From: an uncultured Desulfovibrionaceae bacterium
GTDB taxonomy: Bacteria; Desulfobacterota; Desulfovibrionia; Desulfovibrionales; Desulfovibrionaceae
Assembly (NCBI GenBank): GCA_947074125.1
Contig: CAMTOM010000010.1
Span: forward strand, 1-14,143
Length of the DNA stretch: 14,143 nt
Direction of reading: 5' to 3'
The notes below the pieces were generated by a model. That model was not told where the DNA came from. It did not search any database and saw only the letters and a list, made by a program, of their open reading frames with translations. Numbering within the stretch: position 1 is the stretch's first letter; every line of letters starts with the position of its first letter. The translations under genes were made by a program, and so were the position numbers. Shown piece by piece: positions 1 to 7,056 of the stretch.

Positions 1-30
1 CTAGAGCGAGCTTGCCAGCGTGATAGTCAG
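1..30 (+). repeat. Fossil CRISPR repeat (third, most eroded)
   Basis: If the 67-bp period of the array is continued leftward, a repeat should cover the positions just before the window through 30. Aligned without gaps to the last 30 bases of the consensus repeat, this stretch matches at 16 of 30 positions, with the best agreement around CCAG and TGATA at 15-25. That is well above the roughly 7-8 matches expected by chance but far below the next repeat. A 30-bp former spacer (31-60) follows. It is probably a decayed repeat; the match is too weak to be certain. Confidence 0.45.
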
Positions 31-60
31 CGTCTGACTCGGCCAATCCCCGACTCACAC

Positions 61-97
61 GTTCCGGCTTGACTGTATTTTCCCGTTGGTTATTTCC
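61..97 (+). repeat. Degenerate CRISPR repeat (second)
   Basis: This 37-bp stretch starts exactly 67 bp before the next degenerate repeat and matches the consensus repeat at 28 of 37 positions. The TTGACT element (69-74) is kept, while the extended -10 at the 3' end is altered. The following 30 bp (98-127) is the size of a spacer. It marks the ancestral end of the array. Confidence 0.75.
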
Positions 98-127
98 TTT
101 CACTAACGTCGCACTCCATACGCCTTC

Positions 128-967
128 GTTTCGGCGTGACTCCATTTTCCAGTCTGTTATTTTCAACGGGTACGCGATCTCGCTATTTGTCGCTGTTGCA
201 GCTTGACTCCATTTTCCAGTCTGATATTTTCGCTGCAGAGAATCTTGAACCTGTAGCGCAAGTTGCAGCTTGACTCCATTTTCCAGTCTGATATTTTCCG
301 CCAGAGCAAAGCCGTAACGCTGTAAACCGTTGCAGCTTGACTCCATTTTCCAGTCTGATATTTTCCTCCGTCTGCTTTGCAGGAAGCCGTGGATTGTTGC
401 AGCTTGACTCCATTTTCCAGTCTGATATTTTCATAAGATGCGATCGCGTGAGTCTGGCGGTAGTTGCAGCTTGACTCCATTTTCCAGTCTGATATTTTCT
501 TCGGAACACTCGCGCTGGGCAACACCCCTGTTGCAGCTTGACTCCATTTTCCAGTCTGATATTTTCTACCTGAGAGTGCATAAGCGTTGATATCGAGTTG
601 CAGCTTGACTCCATTTTCCAGTCTGATATTTTCTTCATCCACGAGGGCAACATGGTTCCCTTGTTGCAGCTTGACTCCATTTTCCAGTCTGATATTTTCA
701 TCCAGAAGCATACGCCCCAGAGCCTCACAGTTGCAGCTTGACTCCATTTTCCAGTCTGATATTTTCCAAAAGTCGCAGAGGTACGTTTATTGACAAGTTG
801 CAGCTTGACTCCATTTTCCAGTCTGATATTTTCGGGTCGTCTCGTTCACATTATCGCCAAGCTGTTGCAGCTTGACTCCATTTTCCAGTCTGATATTTTC
901 GGTTTATGCGGACGCTATAACACTTGCCATGTTGCAGCTTGACTCCATTTTCCAGTCTGATATTTTC
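128..967 (+). CRISPR. Type II-C CRISPR array, 12 perfect repeats plus one degenerate repeat
   Basis: Twelve identical 37-bp repeats (GTTGCAGCTTGACTCC... ending ...TGATATTTTC) start at 195, 262, 329, 396, 463, 530, 597, 663, 730, 797, 864 and 931. Spacers are 30 bp except one of 29 bp (634-662). A repeat with four substitutions lies at 128-164 and keeps the phase. The first and last repeat bases (G, C) are constant, which supports 37 rather than 36 bp. The 5' repeat half pairs with the tracrRNA at 5601-5627, so guides are read on the + strand, toward cas2 and against the cas operon. Repeats decay at the left, so the young, leader-side end is the right one beside cas2. This reversed polarity has been described for several II-C loci. 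No spacer matches other DNA in the window by eye, and spacer targets are unknown. Confidence 0.98.
203..230 (+). promoter_or_regulatory. In-repeat crRNA promoter (representative of all 12 repeats)
   Basis: In the first perfect repeat TTGACT (203-208) is followed after 16 bp by TATTTT (225-230) with an upstream TG (222-223), that is an extended -10. The same element recurs at the same offset in every intact repeat, for example 939-966 in the last. A start 6-7 bases beyond the -10 would fall inside the spacer and leave about 24 nt of guide, as known for Neisseria meningitidis II-C. Activity is inferred from sequence only. Confidence 0.7.
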
Positions 968-1018
968 GTGTATTGCATAACCCCCCAACTATTAAGGGCT
1001 TTTTGCATAAAACCACAC
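968..1018. other. Leader-side flank of the CRISPR array
   Basis: This 51-bp stretch follows the last repeat and precedes the terminator shared with cas2. It contains TTGCATAA twice (973-980 and 1003-1010), 30 bp apart, and a run of six C. It sits at the end with perfect repeats and next to the adaptation genes, so it is the likely site of spacer addition. A transcript from the last repeat promoter would run through it with no repeat downstream. Confidence 0.45.
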
Positions 1019-1069
1019 AAAAAAATGCTCGATATCCCTCCTCAAAAAGGGTATATTGAGCATTTTTTC
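1019..1069. terminator. Two-way intrinsic terminator between array and cas2
   Basis: AAAAAATGCTC (1020-1030) pairs with GAGCATTTTTT (1058-1068), and an inner CCC/GGG helix extends the stem. Flanking A and T runs provide a U-tract on both strands, so the element can end both the rightward array transcripts and the leftward cas9-cas1-cas2 mRNA. It abuts the cas2 stop codon at 1070. Confidence 0.85.
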
Positions 1070-1372
1070 TCAGAAAAGCATGAGCTGCTCTGCCGAAAGT
1101 GCCTTGGATCGCTTTTTCCCTATAAAACAAACCATATTTTCATACTGCTTGTCTGTTATCGTGAGAATATTGACCATACCCCCTTCAGGAACACAAGCTT
1201 CCACTCTTTTTAACAATCGCTCACTATATTCACGTGTACCAGCCAAACGGTAATACACAGAGAACTGAGCCATCTGAAAACCCATATCCAATAAATCATT
1301 GCGAAAAAGCGTTGCCGCTTTTCGCTCTTTGGGTGTGCCTACGGGCAAATCAAACATGACTATCATCCACAT
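1070..1372 (-). CDS. cas2: CRISPR-associated endonuclease Cas2 (type II)
   Basis: This 100-residue protein partners Cas1 in the spacer-integration complex. The N-terminus MWMIVMFDLPVGTPKERKAA is the usual type II Cas2 beta-strand with the conserved Asp (residue 8) followed by an R/K-rich helix. FSVYYRLAG and a middle VNILTITDKQ strand also fit the ferredoxin-like fold. The start at 1372 is chosen because MWMIVMFDLP is the family's normal N-terminus. A longer frame opening at 1429 would overlap cas1 and add 19 unlike residues. The gene begins 14 bp after the cas1 stop, with only a weak GAGCGG as a possible ribosome site, so translation may be coupled. It is the last gene of the operon and ends at the shared terminator. 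Confidence 0.95.
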   Translation of the reverse strand: MWMIVMFDLPVGTPKERKAATLFRNDLLDMGFQMAQFSVYYRLAGTREYSERLLKRVEACVPEGGMVNILTITDKQYENMVCFIGKKRSKALSAEQLMLF

Positions 1373-1386
1373 AATGCGTATACCGC

Positions 1387-2298
1387 TCAGGTAGTGTCCT
1401 CTAAAAGCAGTGTTGGAATTTCTACACACACCTTACCCTCCACATACGTTCGCGCCATACTGCGTGCCATATGGTGCAATGCCTGATAAAGCGGGATAGT
1501 TGTTTCCATATGTCTCACCTGACACTGCAACAAAGCTGCGAGCTGTTTCTTAACCATGGGTTCTAATATTGCCCCAGGTGCTCGCTGCACTATTTTAAAG
1601 ACGATATGATCAGCCAGTGGACGAAACGGCTCCATGGCATCATCGGCAAGCGTAAAAGGATTGAGACGCTGTTTATGGTAAACCCCAAAAGCAGGGTGCA
1701 AGCCTGCTCCCACAAGAGACCGTGCTACAGAACTACGCAATACGGTGTAAGCGTAATTCAGCAACATATTACAGTCCGATCTTTCCGGATCACGCACAAA
1801 GCCCGCGCCAAGCAGCGCCCGCCAGTACAGACGGGCTCCCTGCCCTTCTGTATTATTCGGATCCCCTGAACGGGTAGCCTTTGCCAGTAGACGTAACTTG
1901 TTTACCATGGGAGAATCAGGGCGGTGGTATTCCAATACAGCCGCCTGATTGCGCAATTTTTCACTGACAAAAGCTCGCCAGAGTTGTTTTTTGAGGGGAA
2001 GACTTGCGCCAGCCTGTGCTCGCATCCGGTGACCTGACTCAAAATTATCGGCATAGGGAGCCAGTATGGAAATGGGCATATATCGCTCGTCACATACCAC
2101 CACCAAAGCATTATGCTGCGCAAGAGCAACCATCACAGGGCGGGTCAGACTAATTTGTCGCGCACTGAGAATCACAGCTTCCACACTATCCAGAGGAACA
2201 CGTCCACATTCTGTCTCACCATCCAAAATGCGGAGCAGCCCACGCTCTACAGCCAAGTGCCTACCCTCTTGAGCTATTTCTATGAGCCGCCCCAACAT
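1387..2298 (-). CDS. cas1: CRISPR-associated integrase Cas1 (type II)
   Basis: At 303 residues this is the typical length of type II Cas1, the metal-dependent integrase that inserts new spacers at the leader-repeat junction. Visible family features are a beta-rich N-terminal half, Glu151 in NTEGQGAR, His208 in GLHPAFGVYHK and Glu223 in LADDAMEPFRPL; these are the expected metal/catalytic positions. The start lies 3 bp after the cas9 stop, and an AGGAG ribosome site (2309-2313) sits within the end of cas9. The tight spacing indicates one mRNA with cas9 and cas2. No csn2 or cas4 follows, which defines subtype II-C together with the small Cas9. Confidence 0.97.
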   Translation of the reverse strand: MLGRLIEIAQEGRHLAVERGLLRILDGETECGRVPLDSVEAVILSARQISLTRPVMVALAQHNALVVVCDERYMPISILAPYADNFESGHRMRAQAGASLPLKKQLWRAFVSEKLRNQAAVLEYHRPDSPMVNKLRLLAKATRSGDPNNTEGQGARLYWRALLGAGFVRDPERSDCNMLLNYAYTVLRSSVARSLVGAGLHPAFGVYHKQRLNPFTLADDAMEPFRPLADHIVFKIVQRAPGAILEPMVKKQLAALLQCQVRHMETTIPLYQALHHMARSMARTYVEGKVCVEIPTLLLEDTT

Positions 2299-2301
2299 GC
2301 C

Positions 2302-5300
2302 TTATCGTCTCCTGAATTTACCGTCAGGCGTTATGTTCACCTTACGCATGACATATTGTGACATGGCGATATTCACTGAATAAAATTTTTGTTCTCCTTT
2401 GGCTTCTGTATGGGAGCGTAAATCAACTTTATTTTGTGTAGTAGAGTATCCTGCCACGCGCATAAGCTTTGTCTGCCCGTCAATCTCCACCAGAACCATG
2501 TCATTTTTGTATAAGCGCATACAGTGTTTGGCAGCGGGATGAGGCTTATATTTGCCAAACAGTCCACTCTTATCATTTACATAGGTTTTGGCGTCTATAT
2601 AATTAACGTAGCTTGCAATGAATTCAAATTTACCCTGAAATTTTTTCTGCTTGTTGGTTTTTGGCACTTTCCAGATATCACAGAACGCAAGACTGTCTGT
2701 AGCATAGCCCTTATAAGGCGCAGACAAAATAGGCCGGATACTCTGATTGAGTACCAGTATACGCAATCGGCGGATAAACTGCCGCTGCTTTCCAATAATC
2801 ACTCCTTCACTCGCAAGCTTTGCAAGCTTATCTTTCCACTCAAGAGGAGTATAGACAGAGGAGGCAAAGAGATTTTGCAAAACTGTGCGTAAATGTATAT
2901 CGCGAATCTGCTCAACTTCACTCTCTTTAAGCTTATCTACTGCCCTGCGAGTAACGGCGTTAAACTTGCCTTTTCCCTGCCCATAATGGGGGTCACTTTC
3001 CGGTAAAAAACCATAGGCCGTTTCCTGAAAAAATTTGCCTTCGCAGGTATGGTCTTGTCGATATGACACTTTGATCCTGCCATATTTTTCAAACAATTCT
3101 CCTCTTTTTGCCTGAGCCAGCCAGTCTGGCATGGGCACATACAGTTTGGCTCCGTAAGCTTGATTTTTTTCCTGCATCTCCTGACTTGCGGTCGCTATGC
3201 GCTTGATGATCCCTCGGCTTGTCAAAGCAACAATGAGAGCATCTACAGCATGATGCCGGTGATCACTACGTTCCTGGCGTGTGCCTTTTTCTTTGGCAAA
3301 ATTGAGGCGCCATTTCCCACGTAGAAGAGCCGTTACTCTGCCATTAACTGGTATAACACGATGTGTCGTCCCCACTGCGGGTACAAGATATTGCGCCGCT
3401 ATACGCGCCATGTACTGCGTGTCTTTGAGCTGACGCGCAATAAATGCACCATCAGCACCTTCAAAATACTGCTCTTTTTCTTCTTTGCTCAAGCTGCGTT
3501 CCGCAGCTCGCTGAAAAATTTCCATGGCATCACTTTGAAAGCGCCACCGCTTGGAAGCTTTAAGCTGCTTTTGTGCCCGCTGCAAAGCAGCTTCGTAAGC
3601 ATCTCTCCCCTTACGATATAAATATTCTGCCGGAGTACTATTGCCCTTTTCCTTGTTTACCTGCCGGAACGTAATGCTCTTATTGGCCATAGTGTCATCA
3701 TAAGTACGGCTGAAAGGAAGCAAGTGCTCTACTTCAACTTCATCACTCATACACTGTCGCAGAGAAATAGTCTTACCCGTAAAAATATCTATGCGAGCCA
3801 TGCCGCCCGTGCCATCACTGACTGGCGCTTCTGCCAACTCCTTCCACAAGCGTACCTTTATCAAATCTTCTGCGGAGCACTGCGTTATACCACATTTCTC
3901 TAAAAGCTTTTTATTCTCATTCCGTTCCTTTGTTGCCTTGGCAATTTCTTTTTCAATATCAGCACGCTTTTTAGCACTGTTCTTCAAATCACGAGCAAGC
4001 TCAATATGAATTTCATACGGATTGCCCAAGCGCACCAACAAAGCATTCACCACTTGACGTAACTGATTCAGAGCCACATGCACAGAGGGGTTGGGAATGC
4101 GCCCATACTCCAGCTCGTCTGGATCAGCACCAGGAGTATTACGTATAGGAGCTGTGCTTTTGGGAAGTACTTTCCCATAATAAGGAAGCTCTTCAAAAAC
4201 TTCACCTGTTTCAAAACTTTCTGCCGTATGCCCTCCATACACTGCAACGGCGGCCTCCCAATACTGTTTGCCCTGGCGCAAGTGAGGAAGCATTTTTTGC
4301 ATAGCCATTTCGGAAAGACTGGTAAAAGAAGAAGAAAAATGCGTGTTATGTAAATCTTCCAATAGCTCAGACGTGAAACCCCATTTGTGATCTACATTGG
4401 CCTGAACTATTTCTTCATATGTATTAGTAGTAAGAATGGTATGTACAATAGTTTTTTGTGTCGTGCTATCCAGCACATCCCAGTCTGCATGATGCGTATT
4501 CCATTTTTTACGCATAAGAGCCGCTGTTTCATTGCCTTGCAAAGTTTTGCGCCGCTCGCTTTCCAAATTAAAATAGCTCTCTCGACCCAGTTTAAGCACT
4601 GTACGCATCCGACTAAATTTCACTTCTTTCTGACTACTCAATAATATATAGAGCTTTTCACGCTGTTCCTGCGTCAAGTCATGAGATGTGCCATCAGCAT
4701 TATAGCGTAAATTGTTGACTTCCTGCACAATACGAAATTCTTGAGAAAGCAAAAGATGCTTGCTGGCACGTGGAGCATCCTCAAAAGTACATTTCCCTGG
4801 TTCTTGCGCTTTAAGAGGGCGTTGAAAAAATATGGCCGTTGCAATTCTATCCCATTGTTCATCAGTAAGAATGGTACTGCCCTGCATCTTTCTAATGGTG
4901 ATAAACTCATCCATATACATTGCACGCGTGGGATATGCAGCATGATCCTCACTGTCCAGCAATACAGTAACGGGAGGAGTTCCACGGAAACGTATACTCT
5001 TCCCCATCTGAATACGCTCATAAAGAAATTGCCCCAAAGTAATACTCTTTTCCTGCAAATATCGCTTAAGCGCGCCCATCTCTTTCTTACGCTGGGTATC
5101 CTCAGAATCCCCTCCATCAGCCTTACGATTGGAAAGAAAACCTCTCCGCTTGCAAATATGCAGAAGCGCACGAGCCAACGTACCTCCATTGACCTCTTGA
5201 TTCACAGCTTTGGATCGAGCGAAATAGGGCGAGATAGTGATATCTGGCACCAAGCCAAATTCATGCAACAAGCGTGAACATTCACGCACACGCAACTGCC

Positions 5301-5514
5301 GACGATCACGATTGCGGCGCATTCCTCTGGCTTCCCGCCTGACCACTGCCAGCGAAGCACCAATCTTATTTTCTGCAGCAGATTCACGTCCATCAGGAAA
5401 TATCCGTACCCCCCAGTCAATTAAAGCTGTGGGGTCGCCATCATCAGATAATGCAACTGCTACCCATCCCAAAGAACTAGAACCAAGATCAATACCGAGT
5501 CTCCAGCGTTTCAT
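2302..5514 (-). CDS. cas9: CRISPR-associated endonuclease Cas9, type II-C
   Basis: This RNA-guided nuclease is 1070 residues long, in the compact II-C size range. All nuclease motifs are intact: RuvC-I GIDLGSSSLGW (Asp9), arginine-rich bridge helix near 58-85 (RREARGMRRNRDRR), RuvC-II EIHIELARD (Glu505), HNH VEHLLPFSRTYDD (His597) with MANKS and KEKGN downstream, and RuvC-III DHRHHAVDA (His755, Asp758). The C-terminal 300 residues should hold the PAM-interacting part; the PAM cannot be read from sequence. The start at 5514 has GGAAG six bases upstream and gives MKRWRLGIDLG. A start 18 bp earlier (5532) is in frame but has no better ribosome site and adds MTEGSA. It is the first gene of the cas9-cas1-cas2 operon and diverges from the tracrRNA. 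I see no obvious strong promoter for it in 5515-5600. Confidence 0.97.
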   Translation of the reverse strand: MKRWRLGIDLGSSSLGWVAVALSDDGDPTALIDWGVRIFPDGRESAAENKIGASLAVVRREARGMRRNRDRRQLRVRECSRLLHEFGLVPDITISPYFARSKAVNQEVNGGTLARALLHICKRRGFLSNRKADGGDSEDTQRKKEMGALKRYLQEKSITLGQFLYERIQMGKSIRFRGTPPVTVLLDSEDHAAYPTRAMYMDEFITIRKMQGSTILTDEQWDRIATAIFFQRPLKAQEPGKCTFEDAPRASKHLLLSQEFRIVQEVNNLRYNADGTSHDLTQEQREKLYILLSSQKEVKFSRMRTVLKLGRESYFNLESERRKTLQGNETAALMRKKWNTHHADWDVLDSTTQKTIVHTILTTNTYEEIVQANVDHKWGFTSELLEDLHNTHFSSSFTSLSEMAMQKMLPHLRQGKQYWEAAVAVYGGHTAESFETGEVFEELPYYGKVLPKSTAPIRNTPGADPDELEYGRIPNPSVHVALNQLRQVVNALLVRLGNPYEIHIELARDLKNSAKKRADIEKEIAKATKERNENKKLLEKCGITQCSAEDLIKVRLWKELAEAPVSDGTGGMARIDIFTGKTISLRQCMSDEVEVEHLLPFSRTYDDTMANKSITFRQVNKEKGNSTPAEYLYRKGRDAYEAALQRAQKQLKASKRWRFQSDAMEIFQRAAERSLSKEEKEQYFEGADGAFIARQLKDTQYMARIAAQYLVPAVGTTHRVIPVNGRVTALLRGKWRLNFAKEKGTRQERSDHRHHAVDALIVALTSRGIIKRIATASQEMQEKNQAYGAKLYVPMPDWLAQAKRGELFEKYGRIKVSYRQDHTCEGKFFQETAYGFLPESDPHYGQGKGKFNAVTRRAVDKLKESEVEQIRDIHLRTVLQNLFASSVYTPLEWKDKLAKLASEGVIIGKQRQFIRRLRILVLNQSIRPILSAPYKGYATDSLAFCDIWKVPKTNKQKKFQGKFEFIASYVNYIDAKTYVNDKSGLFGKYKPHPAAKHCMRLYKNDMVLVEIDGQTKLMRVAGYSTTQNKVDLRSHTEAKGEQKFYSVNIAMSQYVMRKVNITPDGKFRRR

Positions 5515-5564
5515 AGCACTTCCTTCTGTCATAAAACATCGTAACTTATTTGAAAAATTTAAGA

Positions 5565-5593
5565 TTGACTAGAGCCATTTATTGAGTTATTGT
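5565..5593 (+). promoter_or_regulatory. tracrRNA promoter
   Basis: TTGACT (5565-5570), a 17-bp spacer and TATTGT (5588-5593) predict a start near 5600, exactly where the anti-repeat begins. The -35 hexamer is the same TTGACT used inside the CRISPR repeats, and CCATTT follows it in both places. Confidence 0.7.
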
Positions 5594-5599
5594 TTTAAG

Positions 5600-5676
5600 C
5601 ACTGGAAAATGGTGACTTGCTGTTAACAAGTATTTCATCAGATGCGGGCAGGAAGTGCGCTTCCCGCCCGTTTTTT
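5600..5676 (+). ncRNA. tracrRNA
   Basis: This trans-activating RNA pairs with crRNA repeats and is bound by Cas9. Positions 5601-5612 (ACTGGAAAATGG) are perfectly complementary to repeat bases 15-26. An internal loop (5613-5618) follows, then GCTG (5619-5622) and AAC (5625-5627) pair with repeat CAGC and GTT. A small CAT-CAG-ATG hairpin (5636-5644) may be the nexus. The end is a strong terminator: CGGGC and GGAAG arms around a TGCG loop (5645-5670) followed by six T. Expected length is about 77 nt. It lies 86 bp from the cas9 start on the opposite strand. Confidence 0.9.
5645..5676 (+). terminator. Intrinsic terminator of tracrRNA
   Basis: The stem is CGGGC-A-GGAAG / CTTCC-C-GCCCG with a TGCG loop, followed by T6. 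There is one internal A/C mismatch. The same hairpin is repeated without change at 8137-8162. Confidence 0.92.
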
Positions 5677-6138
5677 ATTGCAGCCACCTCAATACAGCCT
5701 ATTTGGGATAATAAAAAACAACTCCTTTTTATACTCGCTGTCCGTTTCTCGTAAACTCCATCAAGACACTGCCTGAAAAATGCCCCAAAAAGACCTACAT
5801 GGCAATACGTTCAGCCTAAAAATATCCACAAATACATATACGACATTGAATTTTCACACATATCCCATCACTATTTTGTATTCTTTCACCTATCTACTCT
5901 GCCATGTTTTTATGAGCGATTCGCGCACTACTTCATTCTCACACATAGCATCTCTTATACAAAACTCCACATATGTATAATATACTGGCTTTATAGCACA
6001 TCTGCCCAATCCTCCAAGACAATGCAGTCAATAATCTGTATCGGTCTATCTTTCATGGCGTAAGCCATGCTGCACATATGCCCTCCTTCTCAAGCAAAAT
6101 CTTTCCACCCGCACCAATTCCACATATCGAAATTATAT
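5677..6138. other. Non-coding stretch between tracrRNA and iclR
   Basis: No convincing gene lies here; the only open frame (5780-5980, 66 codons) has no ribosome site or family-like sequence. The stretch contains a promoter-like CACATATGTATAAT and TTTATAGCACATC (5968-6002) that recur near the second tracr copy. It also holds a perfect 6-bp hairpin CATGGC-GTAA-GCCATG (6054-6069). The base composition is AT-rich compared with the genes. Confidence 0.6.
5968..6002 (+). repeat. Promoter-like segment, copy 1 (also at 8187-8214)
   Basis: CACATATGTATAAT matches CACATATTTATAAT at 8187-8200 (13 of 14), and TTTATAGCACATC (5990-6002) matches TTTATAGCGCATC at 8202-8214 (12 of 13). A short extra stretch separates the two blocks here. 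TATAAT could serve as a -10, but no good -35 lies upstream. Confidence 0.55.
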
Positions 6139-6155
6139 ATTCCATTATACGGAAT
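6139..6155. promoter_or_regulatory. Candidate IclR-type operator 1
   Basis: ATTCC-N7-GGAAT is a perfect inverted repeat about 130 bp before the regulator gene. Operators with TTCC/GGAA-like half sites are known for IclR-family proteins. Its near-copy at 6260-6274 strengthens the case. Binding by the neighbouring regulator is inferred. Confidence 0.5.
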
Positions 6156-6210
6156 AATGGACGCTCATATTCTACACTTTAACAATTGAGAATTATTTTA
6201 CCTTTTGTGT

Positions 6211-6238
6211 TTGACAAAGGCTATATCTTGAGTAAAAA
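6211..6238 (+). promoter_or_regulatory. Candidate promoter of the iclR operon
   Basis: A perfect TTGACA (6211-6216) is followed after 16 bp by TAAAAA (6233-6238), a moderate -10. It would start transcription near 6245, about 40 bases before the iclR start codon and between the two candidate operators. Confidence 0.5.
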
Positions 6239-6259
6239 CCCATTTATGTCAGAACAACA

Positions 6260-6274
6260 TTCCACAATGCGGAA
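6260..6274. promoter_or_regulatory. Candidate IclR-type operator 2 overlapping the ribosome site
   Basis: TTCC-N7-GGAA has the same spacing as the site at 6140-6154, and five of the seven spacer-linked bases also agree in pattern (A..AT.C). Its right arm forms part of GGAAGGAAG, the ribosome site of the regulator, so a bound protein would lie downstream of the predicted start as a roadblock. Confidence 0.45.
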
Positions 6275-6282
6275 GGAAGTAT

Positions 6283-7056
6283 ATGACCTCACTGGATAAG
6301 GCTCTCCACATTCTTGATGTGCTTTGTGAGCAAGGACAGTGCAGCATTAAGCACTTGGCTCAGCGCACTGGGTATCCAGCTCCCACAGTCCATCGCTTGC
6401 TGCAAGTGCTGGTGCGCAATAGCTTTGTAACGCATCATAGCCGCACCAAGGACTATGCCTTGTCTCTCAAGCATCTGGAGTTCGGAGCAAGGGTGCGAGC
6501 GGATTTACGGCTGGCCTCACTGGTTATGCCTGCTCTGCGCGAGCTCATGGAACTTTCGGGAGAAACGGTGAACCTGGTGGTCTTTGAGCATTATGAGGCC
6601 ATATATGTCGAACAGGTGGTTAATCCCCGTTCCATGCTCCCCATGTTTACCAGAATAGGCGCACGTACACCTTTGTATTGTTCCGGTGTGGGCAAGGCTT
6701 ATCTGGCTGCACAGAATGCGCATTTTATCCACCAATACTGCGAGGCCGTGCCCCTGCAGGAAAAAACCCGCTACACCCTTGTGCGAGAACAAGACCTCAT
6801 GGCTGATCTGGAAAATATCAGACACCAGGGCTACGCCACCGACAATGAAGAAATGGAATATGGAGTGCGCTGTGTGGCCGCGCTCATACATCAAAGCCCC
6901 CTCGTAATCATGGGCAGCATTTCCATTTCCGGTCCGGCGGCACGCATCTCCACTGAAAAACTGAGCCAGTTGGGTGTTCAAGTACGCAGGGCTGCTCAGG
7001 AAATATCAACGGGTTTAGGCTTCAAAGCCTCACCTGGAGCAAAGGATAACTCATGA
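6283..7056 (+). CDS. IclR-family transcriptional regulator
   Basis: This is a 257-residue dimeric DNA-binding regulator of normal family length. Residues 1-60 form the winged helix-turn-helix (SIKHLAQRTGYPAPTVHRLL, recognition helix about 33-43). Residues 70-247 are the effector domain with the hallmark stretches TPLYCSGVGKAYLA (129-142) and GYATDNEEMEYGVRCVAA (183-200). A strong GGAAGG ribosome site lies 6 bp before the ATG. The last four bases overlap the start of the downstream flavoenzyme gene (ATGA), so the regulator very likely controls this two-gene operon and itself through the inverted repeats upstream. The ligand is unknown; a hydroxy acid related to the enzyme's substrate is a reasonable guess. 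Confidence 0.93.
   Translation: MTSLDKALHILDVLCEQGQCSIKHLAQRTGYPAPTVHRLLQVLVRNSFVTHHSRTKDYALSLKHLEFGARVRADLRLASLVMPALRELMELSGETVNLVVFEHYEAIYVEQVVNPRSMLPMFTRIGARTPLYCSGVGKAYLAAQNAHFIHQYCEAVPLQEKTRYTLVREQDLMADLENIRHQGYATDNEEMEYGVRCVAALIHQSPLVIMGSISISGPAARISTEKLSQLGVQVRRAAQEISTGLGFKASPGAKDNS

Noticed and set aside
163..747. Long open frames on the minus strand through the array (194 and 181 codons)
   Set aside because: They are translations of the CRISPR repeats, seen from the recurring peptide ENIRLENGVKLQ; the period of 67 bp shifts frames and no ribosome site is present.
165..930. Possible self-targeting spacers against genes in this window
   Set aside because: Comparing spacers by eye with both strands gave no convincing match; only a database or alignment search could settle wider targets.
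1373..1429. Longer cas2 start overlapping cas1
   Set aside because: The added 19 residues do not resemble Cas2, and MWMIVMFDLP is the normal family N-terminus.
5515..5532. Upstream in-frame start of cas9 adding MTEGSA
   Set aside because: The ATG at 5514 has a well-placed GGAAG and gives the usual short N-terminus before the RuvC-I motif.
5780..5980. 66-codon open frame between tracrRNA and iclR
   Set aside because: Ser/Thr/Tyr-rich composition, no ribosome site, no recognisable motif; likely chance.
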